Source: Streptomyces roseochromogenus subsp. oscitans DS 12.976 (GTDB lineage Bacteria > Actinomycetota > Actinomycetes > Streptomycetales > Streptomycetaceae). From it: a stretch of 50,338 bases of DNA. Position numbers and translations under genes: made by a program. Positions 23,239 through 31,917 of the stretch are shown here, piece by piece. Each line of letters starts with the position of its first letter. Within the stretch, counting starts at the first letter, position 1. The notes beneath the pieces were generated by a model. The model was not told the DNA's origin and made no database searches. It saw nothing but the letters and a program-made list of their open reading frames with translations. Where the stretch lies: contig NZ_CM002285.1 of the NCBI RefSeq assembly GCF_000497445.1, positions 8,488,095 to 8,538,432 of the forward strand. The letters run 5' to 3'.

Positions 23239-23298
23239 CGGACGCGGCGCCTCCACGAAAGGGCGGACCAGGCGCCTTCGCGAAGAGCGGACGCGAGG
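23225..23298. repeat. 25-bp tandem repeat across the DUF6986 stop codon
   Basis: Three imperfect units, at 23225-23249, 23250-23274 and 23275-23298 (24 bp), share the pattern CCTYCRCGAAG followed by GCGGAC. The first unit includes the last codons and the TAG stop of the DUF6986 gene. Confidence 0.75.
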
Positions 23299-23415
23299 TG
23301 GAGAACCTGTCACAGCATCCGCCGGCGGCTTGAACCGGCGCCGCCGGCCCGTACGCTGGACGTCACGCATCGACCACGCGGACGCGGCAGAGGACGACAC
23401 AGGAACGGGGCGGCG

Positions 23416-25338
23416 GTGTCTTCGGGGGAGCAGGGACCGGAGGAGTCCGGGCACACGGACGACGGGCTCGGCCGGGTGCTGGCAGGTCGTTACCGCGTCA
23501 CCGCACGCCTCGGGCGCGGCGGCATGGGGGTGGTCTGGCGGGCGGTGGACGAGGTCCTCGGCCGCGAGGTCGCGGTCAAGGAGCTGCGCACCTACACCGA
23601 CGCGGCCGGACCGGAACTGTCCGACCTGCGGCTGCGCATGCAGCGCGAGGCCCGGGCCGCCGCCCGGGTCCGCCACCCCGGCGTCGTCGCCGTGCACGAC
23701 GTCGCCGAGGTCGACGGGCGCCCGCTGATCGTCATGGAACTGATCGACGGACCCTCCCTCGACGGCATCCTGCGCGAGCGCGGCACCCTCGACCCGTACG
23801 AGGCGGCGCGCATCGGCGCGGCGGTGACGGACGCACTGGCCGCCGCCCACCGCGCCGGCGTCCTGCACCGCGACGTCAAACCCGGCAACATCCTCCTCGA
23901 CCGCTCCGGCCGGGTCGTCCTGACCGATTTCGGCATCGCCACCATGGACGACCCCGGCGACGGTTCGGCCACCCGCCTCACCCGCAGCGGCGAACTCGTC
24001 GGCTCGCTGGACTATCTGGCCCCCGAGCGCGCCCAGGGCGCCGAGCCGGGACCGCCCGCCGACGTCTGGGCCCTCGGCGCGACGCTGTACGCGGCCGTCG
24101 AGGGTGCCTCGCCGTTCCGCCGTACGTCCACCTACTCGACGCTCACCGCGATCGTCTGCGAGCCCCTGCCCGAGCCGCGCCGGGCGGGCCCGCTGGCACC
24201 GGTGCTGCGGCGCCTGATGGACAAGCGCCCGGACGCCCGCCCGGACGCCGAGGAGGCCCGCGAGGCGCTGCACGAGGTGACACAGGCGAGAACCCCGGAC
24301 ACTCCGACGACCACCTTGCGCGCCACGCCGCCACGGGTGCCCGGACCGTCGGAGCGCGGCACGCCGTCCGCGCCACCGGGATTCGGGCCGGTGGACCCGG
24401 GCACGGGCGGTCCGACGGCCCCTTACGATCCCGCTCCCGAGGCCGGTGCGCATGGTTCCGCCGCGCGGGCTGGTGCATATGGTCCGGCTCCGGATGCCGG
24501 TGCGCACGCTCCCGCTCCGCAGGCCGGTGTGCCGATGGAGCCGGTGTCCTCTCACCCGGATCACCCGGAAAGCCCCGCCCCGCACACCGGCGCTGCCACC
24601 GGACCGCCCCCCGCATTCCCGCCCGGCGCTCCCACCGGACCGACCCCGGCCTTCGCGTCCGGTGCCCCCACCGGACCCATGAGCACGGCATCGGGTTCGC
24701 CCCGTCGCAAGGGCCGGGCCCTGCTCGCCGCCGCTGCCGTCGCCGTCGTGCTCGCCGTGGCCGGGGTCACCGTGGCCCTGGTGCGCGATCAGGGTGCGCC
24801 GGGGGCGGACTCCGTTGCAGCCGCCGCCCACAGCACGGACGCCGCCACGAGACGGGCCGGCACCGAGGGGTCCACCCAGCCCGGACACCCGCACCGAGCC
24901 GGCGGGAAGAGCGCCGCGCCCACCGGGAAGCCGAGCGGGGCCGGTGACGCCAAGCCGTCCTCCAGCGCCTCCGCCTCGGCGCCCGCCTCCACGTCGGCCG
25001 AACCCTCCGACGCCCCCACCGGGACCGGCGGTACGGGCCACACCTCGAACCCGGCGCCGGCCTGCGGGCCCACCGGCGGTGGCAAGTACAACTGCCAGGT
25101 CTGGCGCAGCGCCACGTCCTACACGGCCTCCGGCGCCGCGGCCGGAACGCTGAACGCGGGCACCGACTACTTCTACTGCCAGGCGAATCTGGGGCGCCGG
25201 GAGACCTACGGCCGCTGGACGAACGTGTGGTGGGCGAAGACCGACGACGACAGCGGCAACACCGGTGTCTACGTCAGCGACGTCTACCTCAAGGGCGGGA
25301 ACAACGACGCCCCGGTGCCGGGACTCCCGGTCTGCTGA
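23416..25338 (+). CDS. Membrane serine/threonine protein kinase (PknB-type) with SH3-like ectodomain
   Basis: A 640-residue Hanks-type kinase. The catalytic domain (about 25-290) has the Gly loop LGRGGMGVVW, Lys55, HRDVKPGN (Asp153), DFG (171-173) and APE. A Pro/Gly/Ala-rich linker follows, with repeats such as PTGPTPAFASGAPTGP. A single membrane helix lies near 434-457, then a Ser/Thr-rich stalk. The outer domain (from about 548) contains several Cys residues, WWAKTDDDSGNTGVYVSD and a terminal Cys, resembling an SH3b-type fold. It has no PASTA repeats. GTG at 23416 was chosen with a weak ribosome-binding site. Its 3' end overlaps the convergent GGCT-like gene by 55 bp. Confidence 0.88.
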   Translation: MSSGEQGPEESGHTDDGLGRVLAGRYRVTARLGRGGMGVVWRAVDEVLGREVAVKELRTYTDAAGPELSDLRLRMQREARAAARVRHPGVVAVHDVAEVDGRPLIVMELIDGPSLDGILRERGTLDPYEAARIGAAVTDALAAAHRAGVLHRDVKPGNILLDRSGRVVLTDFGIATMDDPGDGSATRLTRSGELVGSLDYLAPERAQGAEPGPPADVWALGATLYAAVEGASPFRRTSTYSTLTAIVCEPLPEPRRAGPLAPVLRRLMDKRPDARPDAEEAREALHEVTQARTPDTPTTTLRATPPRVPGPSERGTPSAPPGFGPVDPGTGGPTAPYDPAPEAGAHGSAARAGAYGPAPDAGAHAPAPQAGVPMEPVSSHPDHPESPAPHTGAATGPPPAFPPGAPTGPTPAFASGAPTGPMSTASGSPRRKGRALLAAAAVAVVLAVAGVTVALVRDQGAPGADSVAAAAHSTDAATRRAGTEGSTQPGHPHRAGGKSAAPTGKPSGAGDAKPSSSASASAPASTSAEPSDAPTGTGGTGHTSNPAPACGPTGGGKYNCQVWRSATSYTASGAAAGTLNAGTDYFYCQANLGRRETYGRWTNVWWAKTDDDSGNTGVYVSDVYLKGGNNDAPVPGLPVC

Positions 25339-26063
25339 TCGTCGGCGTACGACTCGAAACCCGACTCCGTCACCCACTTCTGCTCGGCGAACAGCCGCGT
25401 GCCCCGCGCGCACAGCCCGGCGTCACGGCGTGCCCGCGCACAGAACTCCTCCGGCTTGACCCCGAACAGTTCCCGTAACCGAGCCGATCGCGCGAGGAGT
25501 TCGGAGATCAGGACGTGCTGGTCGCCGGGATGGCGGCGCGGCACACCGACGCCGTTGTGCAGCACCCCGTGCCGGTTGACGTAGGCGTACGCCCCGGTGA
25601 GTGCGGAACCGTCCGGCAGCTCGATCCGCACCCGCGGCGCGGGCAGCCAGGCCCGCCGGAAGTGGGGCTCGCTGGCGTCGATCACCTCCAGCTGGCGCCG
25701 GTCCAGCCAGAGGACGAACAACTCGCTTGATGCACGCGGGGCGTTGACCGGGGACGCGGAGACATAGCCGAAGAGGCTGACATGCCCCGAGACGCCCACG
25801 TCCAGCCCGGACACCCGCGACCGCACCATAGGCAGGGGGGAGCCGATCCCGAACTCCGCCATCTTGTAACGCAGTTGGCCGGGGCAGGCGTTGGAGCCGA
25901 CGGCCAGCAGCGGCACCCGGTCGTCGTACACCAGGCGCTCCAGCGGGAGCAGCAGGTCGCCGTGCAGCAGCCCGGACTCGGCGGGCCAGGCGCCGGGATA
26001 GGTCAGCGGATCGTCGCGGGGGACCTCGGCGAGGCCGAGTTCCTCCAGAGTGCGGCCGGTCAT
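25284..26063 (-). CDS. Hypothetical protein with GGCT-like N-terminal motif
   Basis: A 259-residue soluble protein. The segment LLAVGSNACPGQLRYKMAEF resembles the substrate-loop YGSN motif of gamma-glutamylcyclotransferase-fold proteins, and RIELPDGSALTGAYAYVNR is a later strand pair, but I cannot name a reaction. A Leu in SARLRELFG is encoded by TTA (25478-25476). Its 3' end overlaps the kinase gene. Its start lies 7 bp from the LacI stop in the same direction, so the two may be co-transcribed from the LacI promoter. Confidence 0.7.
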   Translation of the reverse strand: MTGRTLEELGLAEVPRDDPLTYPGAWPAESGLLHGDLLLPLERLVYDDRVPLLAVGSNACPGQLRYKMAEFGIGSPLPMVRSRVSGLDVGVSGHVSLFGYVSASPVNAPRASSELFVLWLDRRQLEVIDASEPHFRRAWLPAPRVRIELPDGSALTGAYAYVNRHGVLHNGVGVPRRHPGDQHVLISELLARSARLRELFGVKPEEFCARARRDAGLCARGTRLFAEQKWVTESGFESYADDQQTGSPGTGASLFPPLR

Positions 26064-26070
26064 GGGCGGC

Positions 26071-27120
26071 TCAGTCGGCCGGCGGCAGCTCGCCCGAGCC
26101 GCGCGTGATCAGCCGGGTGGGCAGTTCGATGCGCTCCGGTGTCACGAGCCCGCCGTCCAGCTGACGGAACAGGCGCTCGGCGGCGGTACGGCCGAGGGCG
26201 GCCGCGTCCTGGGCGACGACCGTGACGCCCGGCTGGAGCAGATCGGCCAGCTCGAAGTCGTCGAAGCCGACGAGCGCGACGCGGCGGGACCGCTCGGCCA
26301 GCACCCGGATCACGGTGACCGTCACCCGGTTGTTGCCCGTGAAGACCGCGGTGACGGGCTCGGGCCCCGAGAGCATCTCCTCCGCCGCCCTGCGCACCCG
26401 CTCCGGATTCGTCTGCCCGAGGGACATCCAGGCGTCCTCGACCGGTATCCCGGCGTCCTCCATGGCCGCCCGGTAGCCGCGTAGCCGCTCGGCGGCGGTG
26501 TGGATACGGGGCATGTCGCCGATGAACCCGATCCGGCGGTGGCCGTGCGCGATCAGATGGGCGACGCCGTTCCGGGCCCCGCCGAAGTTGTCCGACAGCA
26601 CCACGTCGGCGTCGATCCGCCCGGCCGGACGGTCAACGAAGACGGTCGCCACCCCGGCCCTGATCTCCGGTTCGAGATAGCGATGGTCGTCCCCGGCCGG
26701 GATCACCACCAGACCGTCCACCCGGCGGGCGCACAAGGCCAGCGCCAGCTCCTGCTCGCGCTCCGGGTCCTCGGCGCTGGAGCCGTTGATGAGCAGGGCG
26801 CCATGGGCCCGGGCCACCTCCTCCACGGCGCGGCTGAGCGGGCCGTAGAAGGGGTCGGCGAGGTCCTCCAGGACCAGGCCGATGCTCGCCGTACGGCCCT
26901 TGCGCAGCACCCGGGCGCTGTCGTTGCGGCGGAAGCCCAGCGCGTCGATCGCCTCCTGCACCCGGCGCTCGGTGTCCGGGGTGACGCCGGGCTCGCCGTT
27001 GACCACCCGGGAGACCGTCTTCAGCCCGACACCGGCCCGCGCCGCCACATCCTTCATCGTCGGGCGGTTGCCGTAACGGGTGCCGGGAAGGCTGTCTGCG
27101 CGGCGGGTCGTCTCGGGCAC
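26071..27120 (-). CDS. LacI-family transcriptional regulator
   Basis: A 349-residue repressor. The helix-turn-helix and hinge are TMKDVAARAGVGLKTVSRVV near residues 21-40, followed by NDSARVLRKGRTASIGLVLED and a periplasmic-binding-protein-like effector domain with GLVVIPAGDD, GHRRIGFIGD and VALVGFDDFELADLL. GTG at 27120 gives the N-terminus usual in streptomycete homologues. It diverges from a ROK-family kinase. A 12-bp perfect palindrome in the gap is its likely operator, overlapping its own promoter region, so autoregulation is expected. The effector is probably a sugar. Confidence 0.9.
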   Translation of the reverse strand: MPETTRRADSLPGTRYGNRPTMKDVAARAGVGLKTVSRVVNGEPGVTPDTERRVQEAIDALGFRRNDSARVLRKGRTASIGLVLEDLADPFYGPLSRAVEEVARAHGALLINGSSAEDPEREQELALALCARRVDGLVVIPAGDDHRYLEPEIRAGVATVFVDRPAGRIDADVVLSDNFGGARNGVAHLIAHGHRRIGFIGDMPRIHTAAERLRGYRAAMEDAGIPVEDAWMSLGQTNPERVRRAAEEMLSGPEPVTAVFTGNNRVTVTVIRVLAERSRRVALVGFDDFELADLLQPGVTVVAQDAAALGRTAAERLFRQLDGGLVTPERIELPTRLITRGSGELPPAD

Positions 27121-27228
27121 GATGCGGTGTCCTGTCCTGTCGTCCGTCTGGTCCGCGGAATCGGTGCGTGCGGGGTGGTGCGCCGACTCGTGGATTGTAT
27201 GAGGATGTGGCGTCGAGCATAGAGCCTG

Positions 27229-27240
27229 GACAACGTTGTC
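27229..27240. promoter_or_regulatory. LacI-type operator palindrome
   Basis: GACAACGTTGTC is a perfect 12-bp palindrome centred on CG, the classical form for LacI-family operators. It lies between the divergent LacI and ROK genes. On the minus strand it is 9 nt upstream of a -10-like TATGCT, so binding would repress lacI. Confidence 0.7.
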
Positions 27241-27347
27241 AGATGCGCGAGAGACTGTCCACCGCTGTCTGTCGGCCTGCGCCCCCAACGCTTGACCGGC
27301 CTGCCCCTTCTTTGGTTTTCAAGCTTCAACGGGGAGATTTCACTCTG

Positions 27348-28298
27348 ATGCACACCGACCTCGTGGCGGCCCTGGACATCGGCGGTACCAAGATCGCCGG
27401 CGCGCTGGTGGACGACGACGGACGGATCCTGACGCGGGCCCAGCGCGGCACGCCCGCGCAGCAGGACGGGGAAACGGTCATGCGCGCCGTCGAGGAGGTC
27501 CTCGGCGAGCTCGCCGGGTCACCGCTGTGGGGACACGCCGGCGCCATCGGCATCGGCAGCGCCGGCCCGGTGGACGCCTCCGCGGGCACCGTGAGCCCCG
27601 TGAACGTGCCGGGCTGGCGCGACTTCCCGCTGGTCGAGCGGGTGCGCGCGACCACCGGCGGGCTTCCGGTCGAGCTGATCGGCGACGGTGTCGCGATCAC
27701 GGCCGCCGAGCACTGGCAGGGAGCCGCCCGCGGCCACGACAACGCGCTGTGCATGGTGGTGTCGACCGGTGTGGGTGGCGGCCTGGTCCTGAACGGCCGA
27801 CTGCACCCCGGTCCGACCGGCAACGCCGGGCACATCGGGCACATCAGCGTCGACCTCGACGGCGACCCGTGCCCGTGCGGTTCGCGCGGCTGCGTGGAGC
27901 GGATCGCGAGCGGGCCGAACATCGCCCGCCGCGCCCTGGAACAGGGCTGGCGTCCCGGCCCTGACGGTGACACCTCGGCCGCCGCGGTGGCCGCCGCCGC
28001 CCGCGAGGGCGACCCGGTCGCGGTGGCCTCCTTCGCGCGGGCGGCCCAGGCGCTGGCCGCCGGGATCGCGGCCACCGCGACCCTGGTCGAGATCGACATC
28101 GCGGTGATCGGCGGGGGCGTGGGCAAGGCGGGCGACATCCTCTTCACGCCCCTGCGCAAGGCGCTCACCGACTACGCGACGCTGTCCTTCGTCCAGCGGC
28201 TGACGGTCGTGCCCGCACAGATGGGTACGGACGCGGGGCTGGTCGGCGCGGCAGCCGCTGCGCTGGCCCGGAGGCCGGACGCGAAGGCGGGGGTCTGA
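27348..28298 (+). CDS. ROK-family sugar kinase (glucokinase-like)
   Basis: A 316-residue ROK protein without an N-terminal helix-turn-helix, so it is a kinase and not a repressor. The ATP phosphate loop is DIGGTKIAGALVD (10-22). The catalytic region is GDGVAITAAEHW, and GVGGGLVLNG follows. The zinc motif is GHIGHISVD plus CPCGSRGCVE. It phosphorylates glucose, N-acetylmannosamine or a related hexose. ATG at 27348 follows GGGGAGA by about 10 nt. The divergent LacI regulator and palindrome suggest sugar-responsive control. The perfect hairpin at 28352 lies downstream. Confidence 0.9.
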   Translation: MHTDLVAALDIGGTKIAGALVDDDGRILTRAQRGTPAQQDGETVMRAVEEVLGELAGSPLWGHAGAIGIGSAGPVDASAGTVSPVNVPGWRDFPLVERVRATTGGLPVELIGDGVAITAAEHWQGAARGHDNALCMVVSTGVGGGLVLNGRLHPGPTGNAGHIGHISVDLDGDPCPCGSRGCVERIASGPNIARRALEQGWRPGPDGDTSAAAVAAAAREGDPVAVASFARAAQALAAGIAATATLVEIDIAVIGGGVGKAGDILFTPLRKALTDYATLSFVQRLTVVPAQMGTDAGLVGAAAAALARRPDAKAGV

Positions 28299-28351
28299 GC
28301 CAGGAGGGTGCTGGGGCGCAGCGGCGGCGGCGCTTTGAAAGCGACGGCACT

Positions 28352-28379
28352 GCAGTTCCCAAGGGGCGCGGGGAACTGC
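28352..28379. terminator. Bidirectional hairpin between ROK kinase and alpha-galactosidase genes
   Basis: GCAGTTCCC and GGGAACTGC form a perfect 9-bp stem around a 10-nt GC-rich loop. It lies between convergent genes and is the second copy in this window of a common streptomycete intergenic hairpin. Confidence 0.65.
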
Positions 28380-28447
28380 GTGAACAGCCCCCACGCACCC
28401 GCACCCGCAGCCGCGTACGGTCCGACCGCCCTGTTGGGTGGGCGCCG

Positions 28448-30505
28448 TCAGCAGGTCAGCGTGGCGTTCGCCCAGTCCGCATGGTCGGAGTCGTTCCCGT
28501 CCCCGCCGTCGGTGACGACCAGGCGGATCACCTGGGCGCCGGTGACGTCGGCGGAGACCGGCTGGGCCGGCATCGCGTTGGTCAGGACCCCGGTCGAGGC
28601 GACCTTGGTGCCGTCCGCCCAGATCTCGAAGGCGACGGTGCCCTTGGTGCCCTTCTCGTCGTCGACGCCGACGTCCGCGGTGACCTTCCGGCAGGACTTG
28701 CCGGTGTAGAAGGAGATGTCGCTGGGTGCGTGGACTCCGAGGCCCTTGGCGTACACCGTGCCGCCGATGGTGATCGGGTGGCCGTCGCCCGCCGCGCTCT
28801 CCCCGTTGCTGGTGTCGCGTTCCACCGGCCCCCAACCACTCGTCGCCGACAGCCAGTTCAGGTCGCTGAGATACGACGTCCCGGCGGGCGGCCGTACCAC
28901 GACCGACGCGGTCAGCGGGAGCGTGCTGGTGACGCGCTGTCCGGCGGGTGAGCGGTAATGCGCCTGGAGCGTGAGGCCGTAGGAGCCGGTGGGTGTTCCC
29001 GCCGGGGCGGTGACGCTCCAGGCGGTGCGCAGGCTCCTGCCGGTGGCGAGGCCGGTGGCCGTGGTCCCTGATGCGGGCCGTACGGTCCACCCCTCGGGGC
29101 CGGTCAGGGACACGGACACCCCGCGCGCGGGGGTGCGGCCGAGGTCGGTGACGGTGCTGGTCAGCGGCGTCGGGGCGGCGGCCTCCAGCAACGGGCTGCC
29201 GTCCAGGCCCAGTTCGGTGGCGGGCGGGTTGGCCGCCCAGTGCGGGTCGGCCGAGATGCGCAGCAGGACCGTGCCATGGGCCGGGACGGTGGCCGCGACG
29301 GTGCCCGCGGTGTTGTAGCTGCGGTGCTGCCACAGGTCGCGCAGGGTGTAGGCGGGGGCGTCGGGCAGGCCTACGGCGGCCGCGCTGGTGGCGATCCGCT
29401 GGGCGGCGCCGGACTCGTTGAACAGGGCGACCGCCCGGCTGCCGTCCTTCATCTCCTTGGCGATCACCCAGCGTCCGCCGGTGGCGGAGACGACCGTGCC
29501 CTGCTTGCCCAGCGGGTCCTGGTCGACGGCGATGACCTCCTTGTTGTCCAGGATGCCGAAGGTCACCTGGGAGGCCTTGCGCAGGTCGGTGCCGATGAGC
29601 AGGGGCGCCGCCATGACCGACCAGAGGGAGAAGTGCGAGCGGTACTCGGTGTCCGTCATGCCGCCGTTGCCGACCTCCAGCATGTCGGGGTCGTTCCAGC
29701 GGCCGGGTCCGGCGTACGGCGCGAGCGGGAGGTTCTGCTTGAGGATCGACAGCATCGAGCCCCAGTTGTCGCTGATGTCACCGGTGGTGCGCCACAGATG
29801 ACCGACGTCCGCCGCCCACTCCCAGGGCTTGTTCTCGCCCCATTCGCAGATGCTGTACACGATGGGCCGGCCTGTTTTCCGAGAGGCGGCCTTGAGCGCG
29901 TCGCGCATGGTCGTGTAGCGCTGCTTGGCGTCGACGCCCTGGTTATTGCAGTTGTCGTATTTCAAGTAGTCCACGCCCCAGTCGGCGAACTGCTGGGCGT
30001 CGCTGTACTCGTGACCGAGCGCGCCCGGGAAGCCCGCGCTGTTGCAGGTCTTGGTGCCGGCGCTGGTGTAGATGCCGAGTTTGAGTCCCTTGGAGTGGAC
30101 GTAGTCGGCGACGGCCTTGATGCCGTTCGGGAAGCGGGCCGGGTCGGGTACCAGCTTGCCGTCGGCGTCGCGGTGTGGCAGTGCCCAGCAGTCGTCCAGG
30201 TTGACGTACTGGTAGCCGGCCTCCTTCAGGCCCTTGGTCACGAAGAGGTCGGCGATTCCCTTGACCATGGTCTCGTTGAAGTCGGCACCGCAGTGCGTCG
30301 AGTTCCAGTTGTTGAAGCCCATCGGCGGGGTGAGGGCGAGACCGTCGGCCAGGGCGGGGACAGCGGAGGCTGCCGGGGTCTGGGCGGGGGCCGCGTGCGC
30401 GGGGAAGGCGTGCGCGGGGGTGGCGAGGCCCGCCGCGCACAGCAGTCCCGCGGTGAAGGCTTCGACCACTCTTCGGCGGGTTGTGCGCGTGTGAGGGTGA
30501 CGCAT
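28448..30505 (-). CDS. Secreted alpha-galactosidase, GH27, with C-terminal NPCBM domain
   Basis: A 685-residue exported glycoside hydrolase. A twin-arginine-like signal (TRTTRRRVVEAFTAGLLCAA) runs to an Ala-rich cleavage region near residue 39. The GH27 barrel begins ALTPPMGFNNWNSTHCGADF. The nucleophile is Asp184 (LKYDNCNNQ) and the acid/base is Asp274 (GRWNDPDMLEVGNGG). After the C-terminal beta domain there is an NEW3-like linker (about 460-540), then an NPCBM module (about 545-685, with GVHAPSDISFYTGKSCRKVT). It releases galactose from galacto-oligosaccharides or galactomannan. GGAGGAA lies upstream of the ATG at 30505. Confidence 0.93.
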   Translation of the reverse strand: MRHPHTRTTRRRVVEAFTAGLLCAAGLATPAHAFPAHAAPAQTPAASAVPALADGLALTPPMGFNNWNSTHCGADFNETMVKGIADLFVTKGLKEAGYQYVNLDDCWALPHRDADGKLVPDPARFPNGIKAVADYVHSKGLKLGIYTSAGTKTCNSAGFPGALGHEYSDAQQFADWGVDYLKYDNCNNQGVDAKQRYTTMRDALKAASRKTGRPIVYSICEWGENKPWEWAADVGHLWRTTGDISDNWGSMLSILKQNLPLAPYAGPGRWNDPDMLEVGNGGMTDTEYRSHFSLWSVMAAPLLIGTDLRKASQVTFGILDNKEVIAVDQDPLGKQGTVVSATGGRWVIAKEMKDGSRAVALFNESGAAQRIATSAAAVGLPDAPAYTLRDLWQHRSYNTAGTVAATVPAHGTVLLRISADPHWAANPPATELGLDGSPLLEAAAPTPLTSTVTDLGRTPARGVSVSLTGPEGWTVRPASGTTATGLATGRSLRTAWSVTAPAGTPTGSYGLTLQAHYRSPAGQRVTSTLPLTASVVVRPPAGTSYLSDLNWLSATSGWGPVERDTSNGESAAGDGHPITIGGTVYAKGLGVHAPSDISFYTGKSCRKVTADVGVDDEKGTKGTVAFEIWADGTKVASTGVLTNAMPAQPVSADVTGAQVIRLVVTDGGDGNDSDHADWANATLTC

Positions 30506-30707
30506 CGTTGACGTTCCTCCGACTCGCGAACGGTGAATGACGACATGGCGCCGCCTGGGCGTCATCTGTGTGTCGGCTGTGCGCGTTTACGGTAGGACGT
30601 GTCGGACTGTGTTGGAAGAGGCGCGTCCAGACTGTTCGATATCCCGTCAGATGCCTTGATGGGCCAGAGATTTCGTCCGCAGGTGTGATCGAGCGTTCGG
30701 ATGTGTT

Positions 30708-30768
30708 GGCTTCCCGGGCTTCGGGCGCGTCGGCTTCCCGGGCTTCGGGCGCGTCGGTTTCCCGGCTC
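30708..30768. repeat. 24-bp tandem repeat next to the MDMPI gene stop
   Basis: Two identical 24-bp units beginning GGCTTCCCGGGCTTCGGGCG lie at 30708-30731 and 30732-30755, then a partial degenerate unit (GGTTTCCCGGCTC) runs into the stop codon of the downstream minus-strand gene at 30767. It occupies the gap between two same-strand genes. Confidence 0.8.
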
Positions 30769-31567
30769 ACGCCCCGTCGTCGACGCGTCCCCAGCCGGGC
30801 AGCGGAGGCTGGGGCCATGCGGGCGGGCGGGGCAGGAGGTGTGCCGGACGGCCGGTCGTCAGCGCGTCGGCCGGAGTCCGTCCGCTGAGCCAGCCGAGCA
30901 CCTGGTGCCCGGCCCCGGCGACCGAGGGGCCCTGGGCCGCCACCGGCCAGCGCCGGCCGAGATCCACCGCCTCCACCGAGGCGAGCGGAAACCCCTGGGC
31001 GCGCAGCGTGACGAGGGTGTCGTCCAGCGCCCAGGCGACATACGTGTTCGGCCACTGGTCGGTGCCGTGTCCGAGGCCCAGGTCGAGGTGATGGGTCTCC
31101 AGTTCCCGCAGGCAGCGCAGCAGCAGGTACCGGGCCGGGTGGAGCCAGCCGGCCAGCGCCGGGACCAGGCGGTCCCAGACGGGGGCGGGCGTCGTACGCG
31201 ACCGCGCCGCGAACCGGTCCAGGCTCTCCCGCAGCCTGTCCACGAGCCGGTCCGCGGGCAGCGCCGCATCCCGCTCGACCGCCGCGGACAGCGTCACCGC
31301 GTCCGCGTGCGGGCCCGGTTCCCGGCCGGTGTGCGCGAGCCGCAGCAGCCACACATAGGCATCGACGCTGTGGGCGACGTGGGCGAGCACATGGCCGCGC
31401 GTCCAGCCGGGCAGCTCCGACGGAGCGCGCAGTCCGGCGTCGGACAGCCCGGCCGCGGCCCGGACCAGCCGGTCGCCCGAGCGCACGACGTCCTCGATGC
31501 GATCGTCTGCGGGGGGAACATCTACGGCGCGATCGTCCGGGGCGCCGAAGGCCGTGGGCCCGTTCAC
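30767..31567 (-). CDS. DinB/MDMPI-family protein (maleylpyruvate isomerase N-terminal domain)
   Basis: A 266-residue mycothiol-dependent maleylpyruvate isomerase-type protein. The first helix of the bundle is IEDVVRSGDRLVRAAAGLSD. Metal-site residues are in HVLAHVAHSVDAYVW and ELETHHLDLGLG, the His…Glu-x-x-His arrangement that binds zinc. Most such actinobacterial proteins have unknown substrates, probably thiol-transfer with mycothiol. GTG at 31567 follows GGGAG by 5 nt and overlaps the upstream gene's stop (GTGA), so the two are coupled. A paralogue lies at 43381-44115. Confidence 0.82.
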   Translation of the reverse strand: MNGPTAFGAPDDRAVDVPPADDRIEDVVRSGDRLVRAAAGLSDAGLRAPSELPGWTRGHVLAHVAHSVDAYVWLLRLAHTGREPGPHADAVTLSAAVERDAALPADRLVDRLRESLDRFAARSRTTPAPVWDRLVPALAGWLHPARYLLLRCLRELETHHLDLGLGHGTDQWPNTYVAWALDDTLVTLRAQGFPLASVEAVDLGRRWPVAAQGPSVAGAGHQVLGWLSGRTPADALTTGRPAHLLPRPPAWPQPPLPGWGRVDDGA

Positions 31568-31917
31568 CGGAACTCCCGTACGACCTCGATACGGCCGGCG
31601 ATATGGGCGTTGAACTCCTCCAACTCCTCGGCCGGCACCCACAGTTCCAGGATCGTCTCGCCGCCGGCCTGCCGTACCGGACAGCGGTCGAGGAACTCGG
31701 TGTCGACCTCGAAGCGGGTCACGAAGCCGGCGCCGTCGTACCGGACGTTCCAGTCTCGGGCGATCCGGATCGCGTAGTCCTCGTTGAGGACCGGGTAGAA
31801 GATCGGCTGCTCCGGGAGCCGGGGCGGCCAGGCCCGCCAGCCGAGAGCGCGCACCAGCTCCAGTTCCTCGGGTCCGGTGGGGCGCCAGAGGGTCGTGGTC
31901 AGGGGCGGGCTGGTCAT
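31564..31917 (-). CDS. Conserved hypothetical protein
   Basis: A 117-residue soluble protein, Trp- and acid-rich, with LWRPTGPEELELVRALGWRA near the N-terminus and ILELWVPAEELEEFNAHIAG near the end. It resembles a family of small streptomycete proteins without assigned function. Its stop overlaps the start of the MDMPI-family gene by 4 nt, so they form a coupled pair and probably act together. Confidence 0.72.
   Translation of the reverse strand: MTSPPLTTTLWRPTGPEELELVRALGWRAWPPRLPEQPIFYPVLNEDYAIRIARDWNVRYDGAGFVTRFEVDTEFLDRCPVRQAGGETILELWVPAEELEEFNAHIAGRIEVVREFR

Noticed and set aside
21892..25413. Minus-strand open frame of about 1173 codons
   Set aside because: It is exactly antisense to the DUF6986 and kinase genes, has low-complexity Gly/Arg composition and no motifs. 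It is a shadow of the two real genes.
27348..28298. ROK protein as a transcriptional repressor
   Set aside because: It starts directly with the ATP-binding DIGGTK motif and has no N-terminal helix-turn-helix, so it is a kinase.
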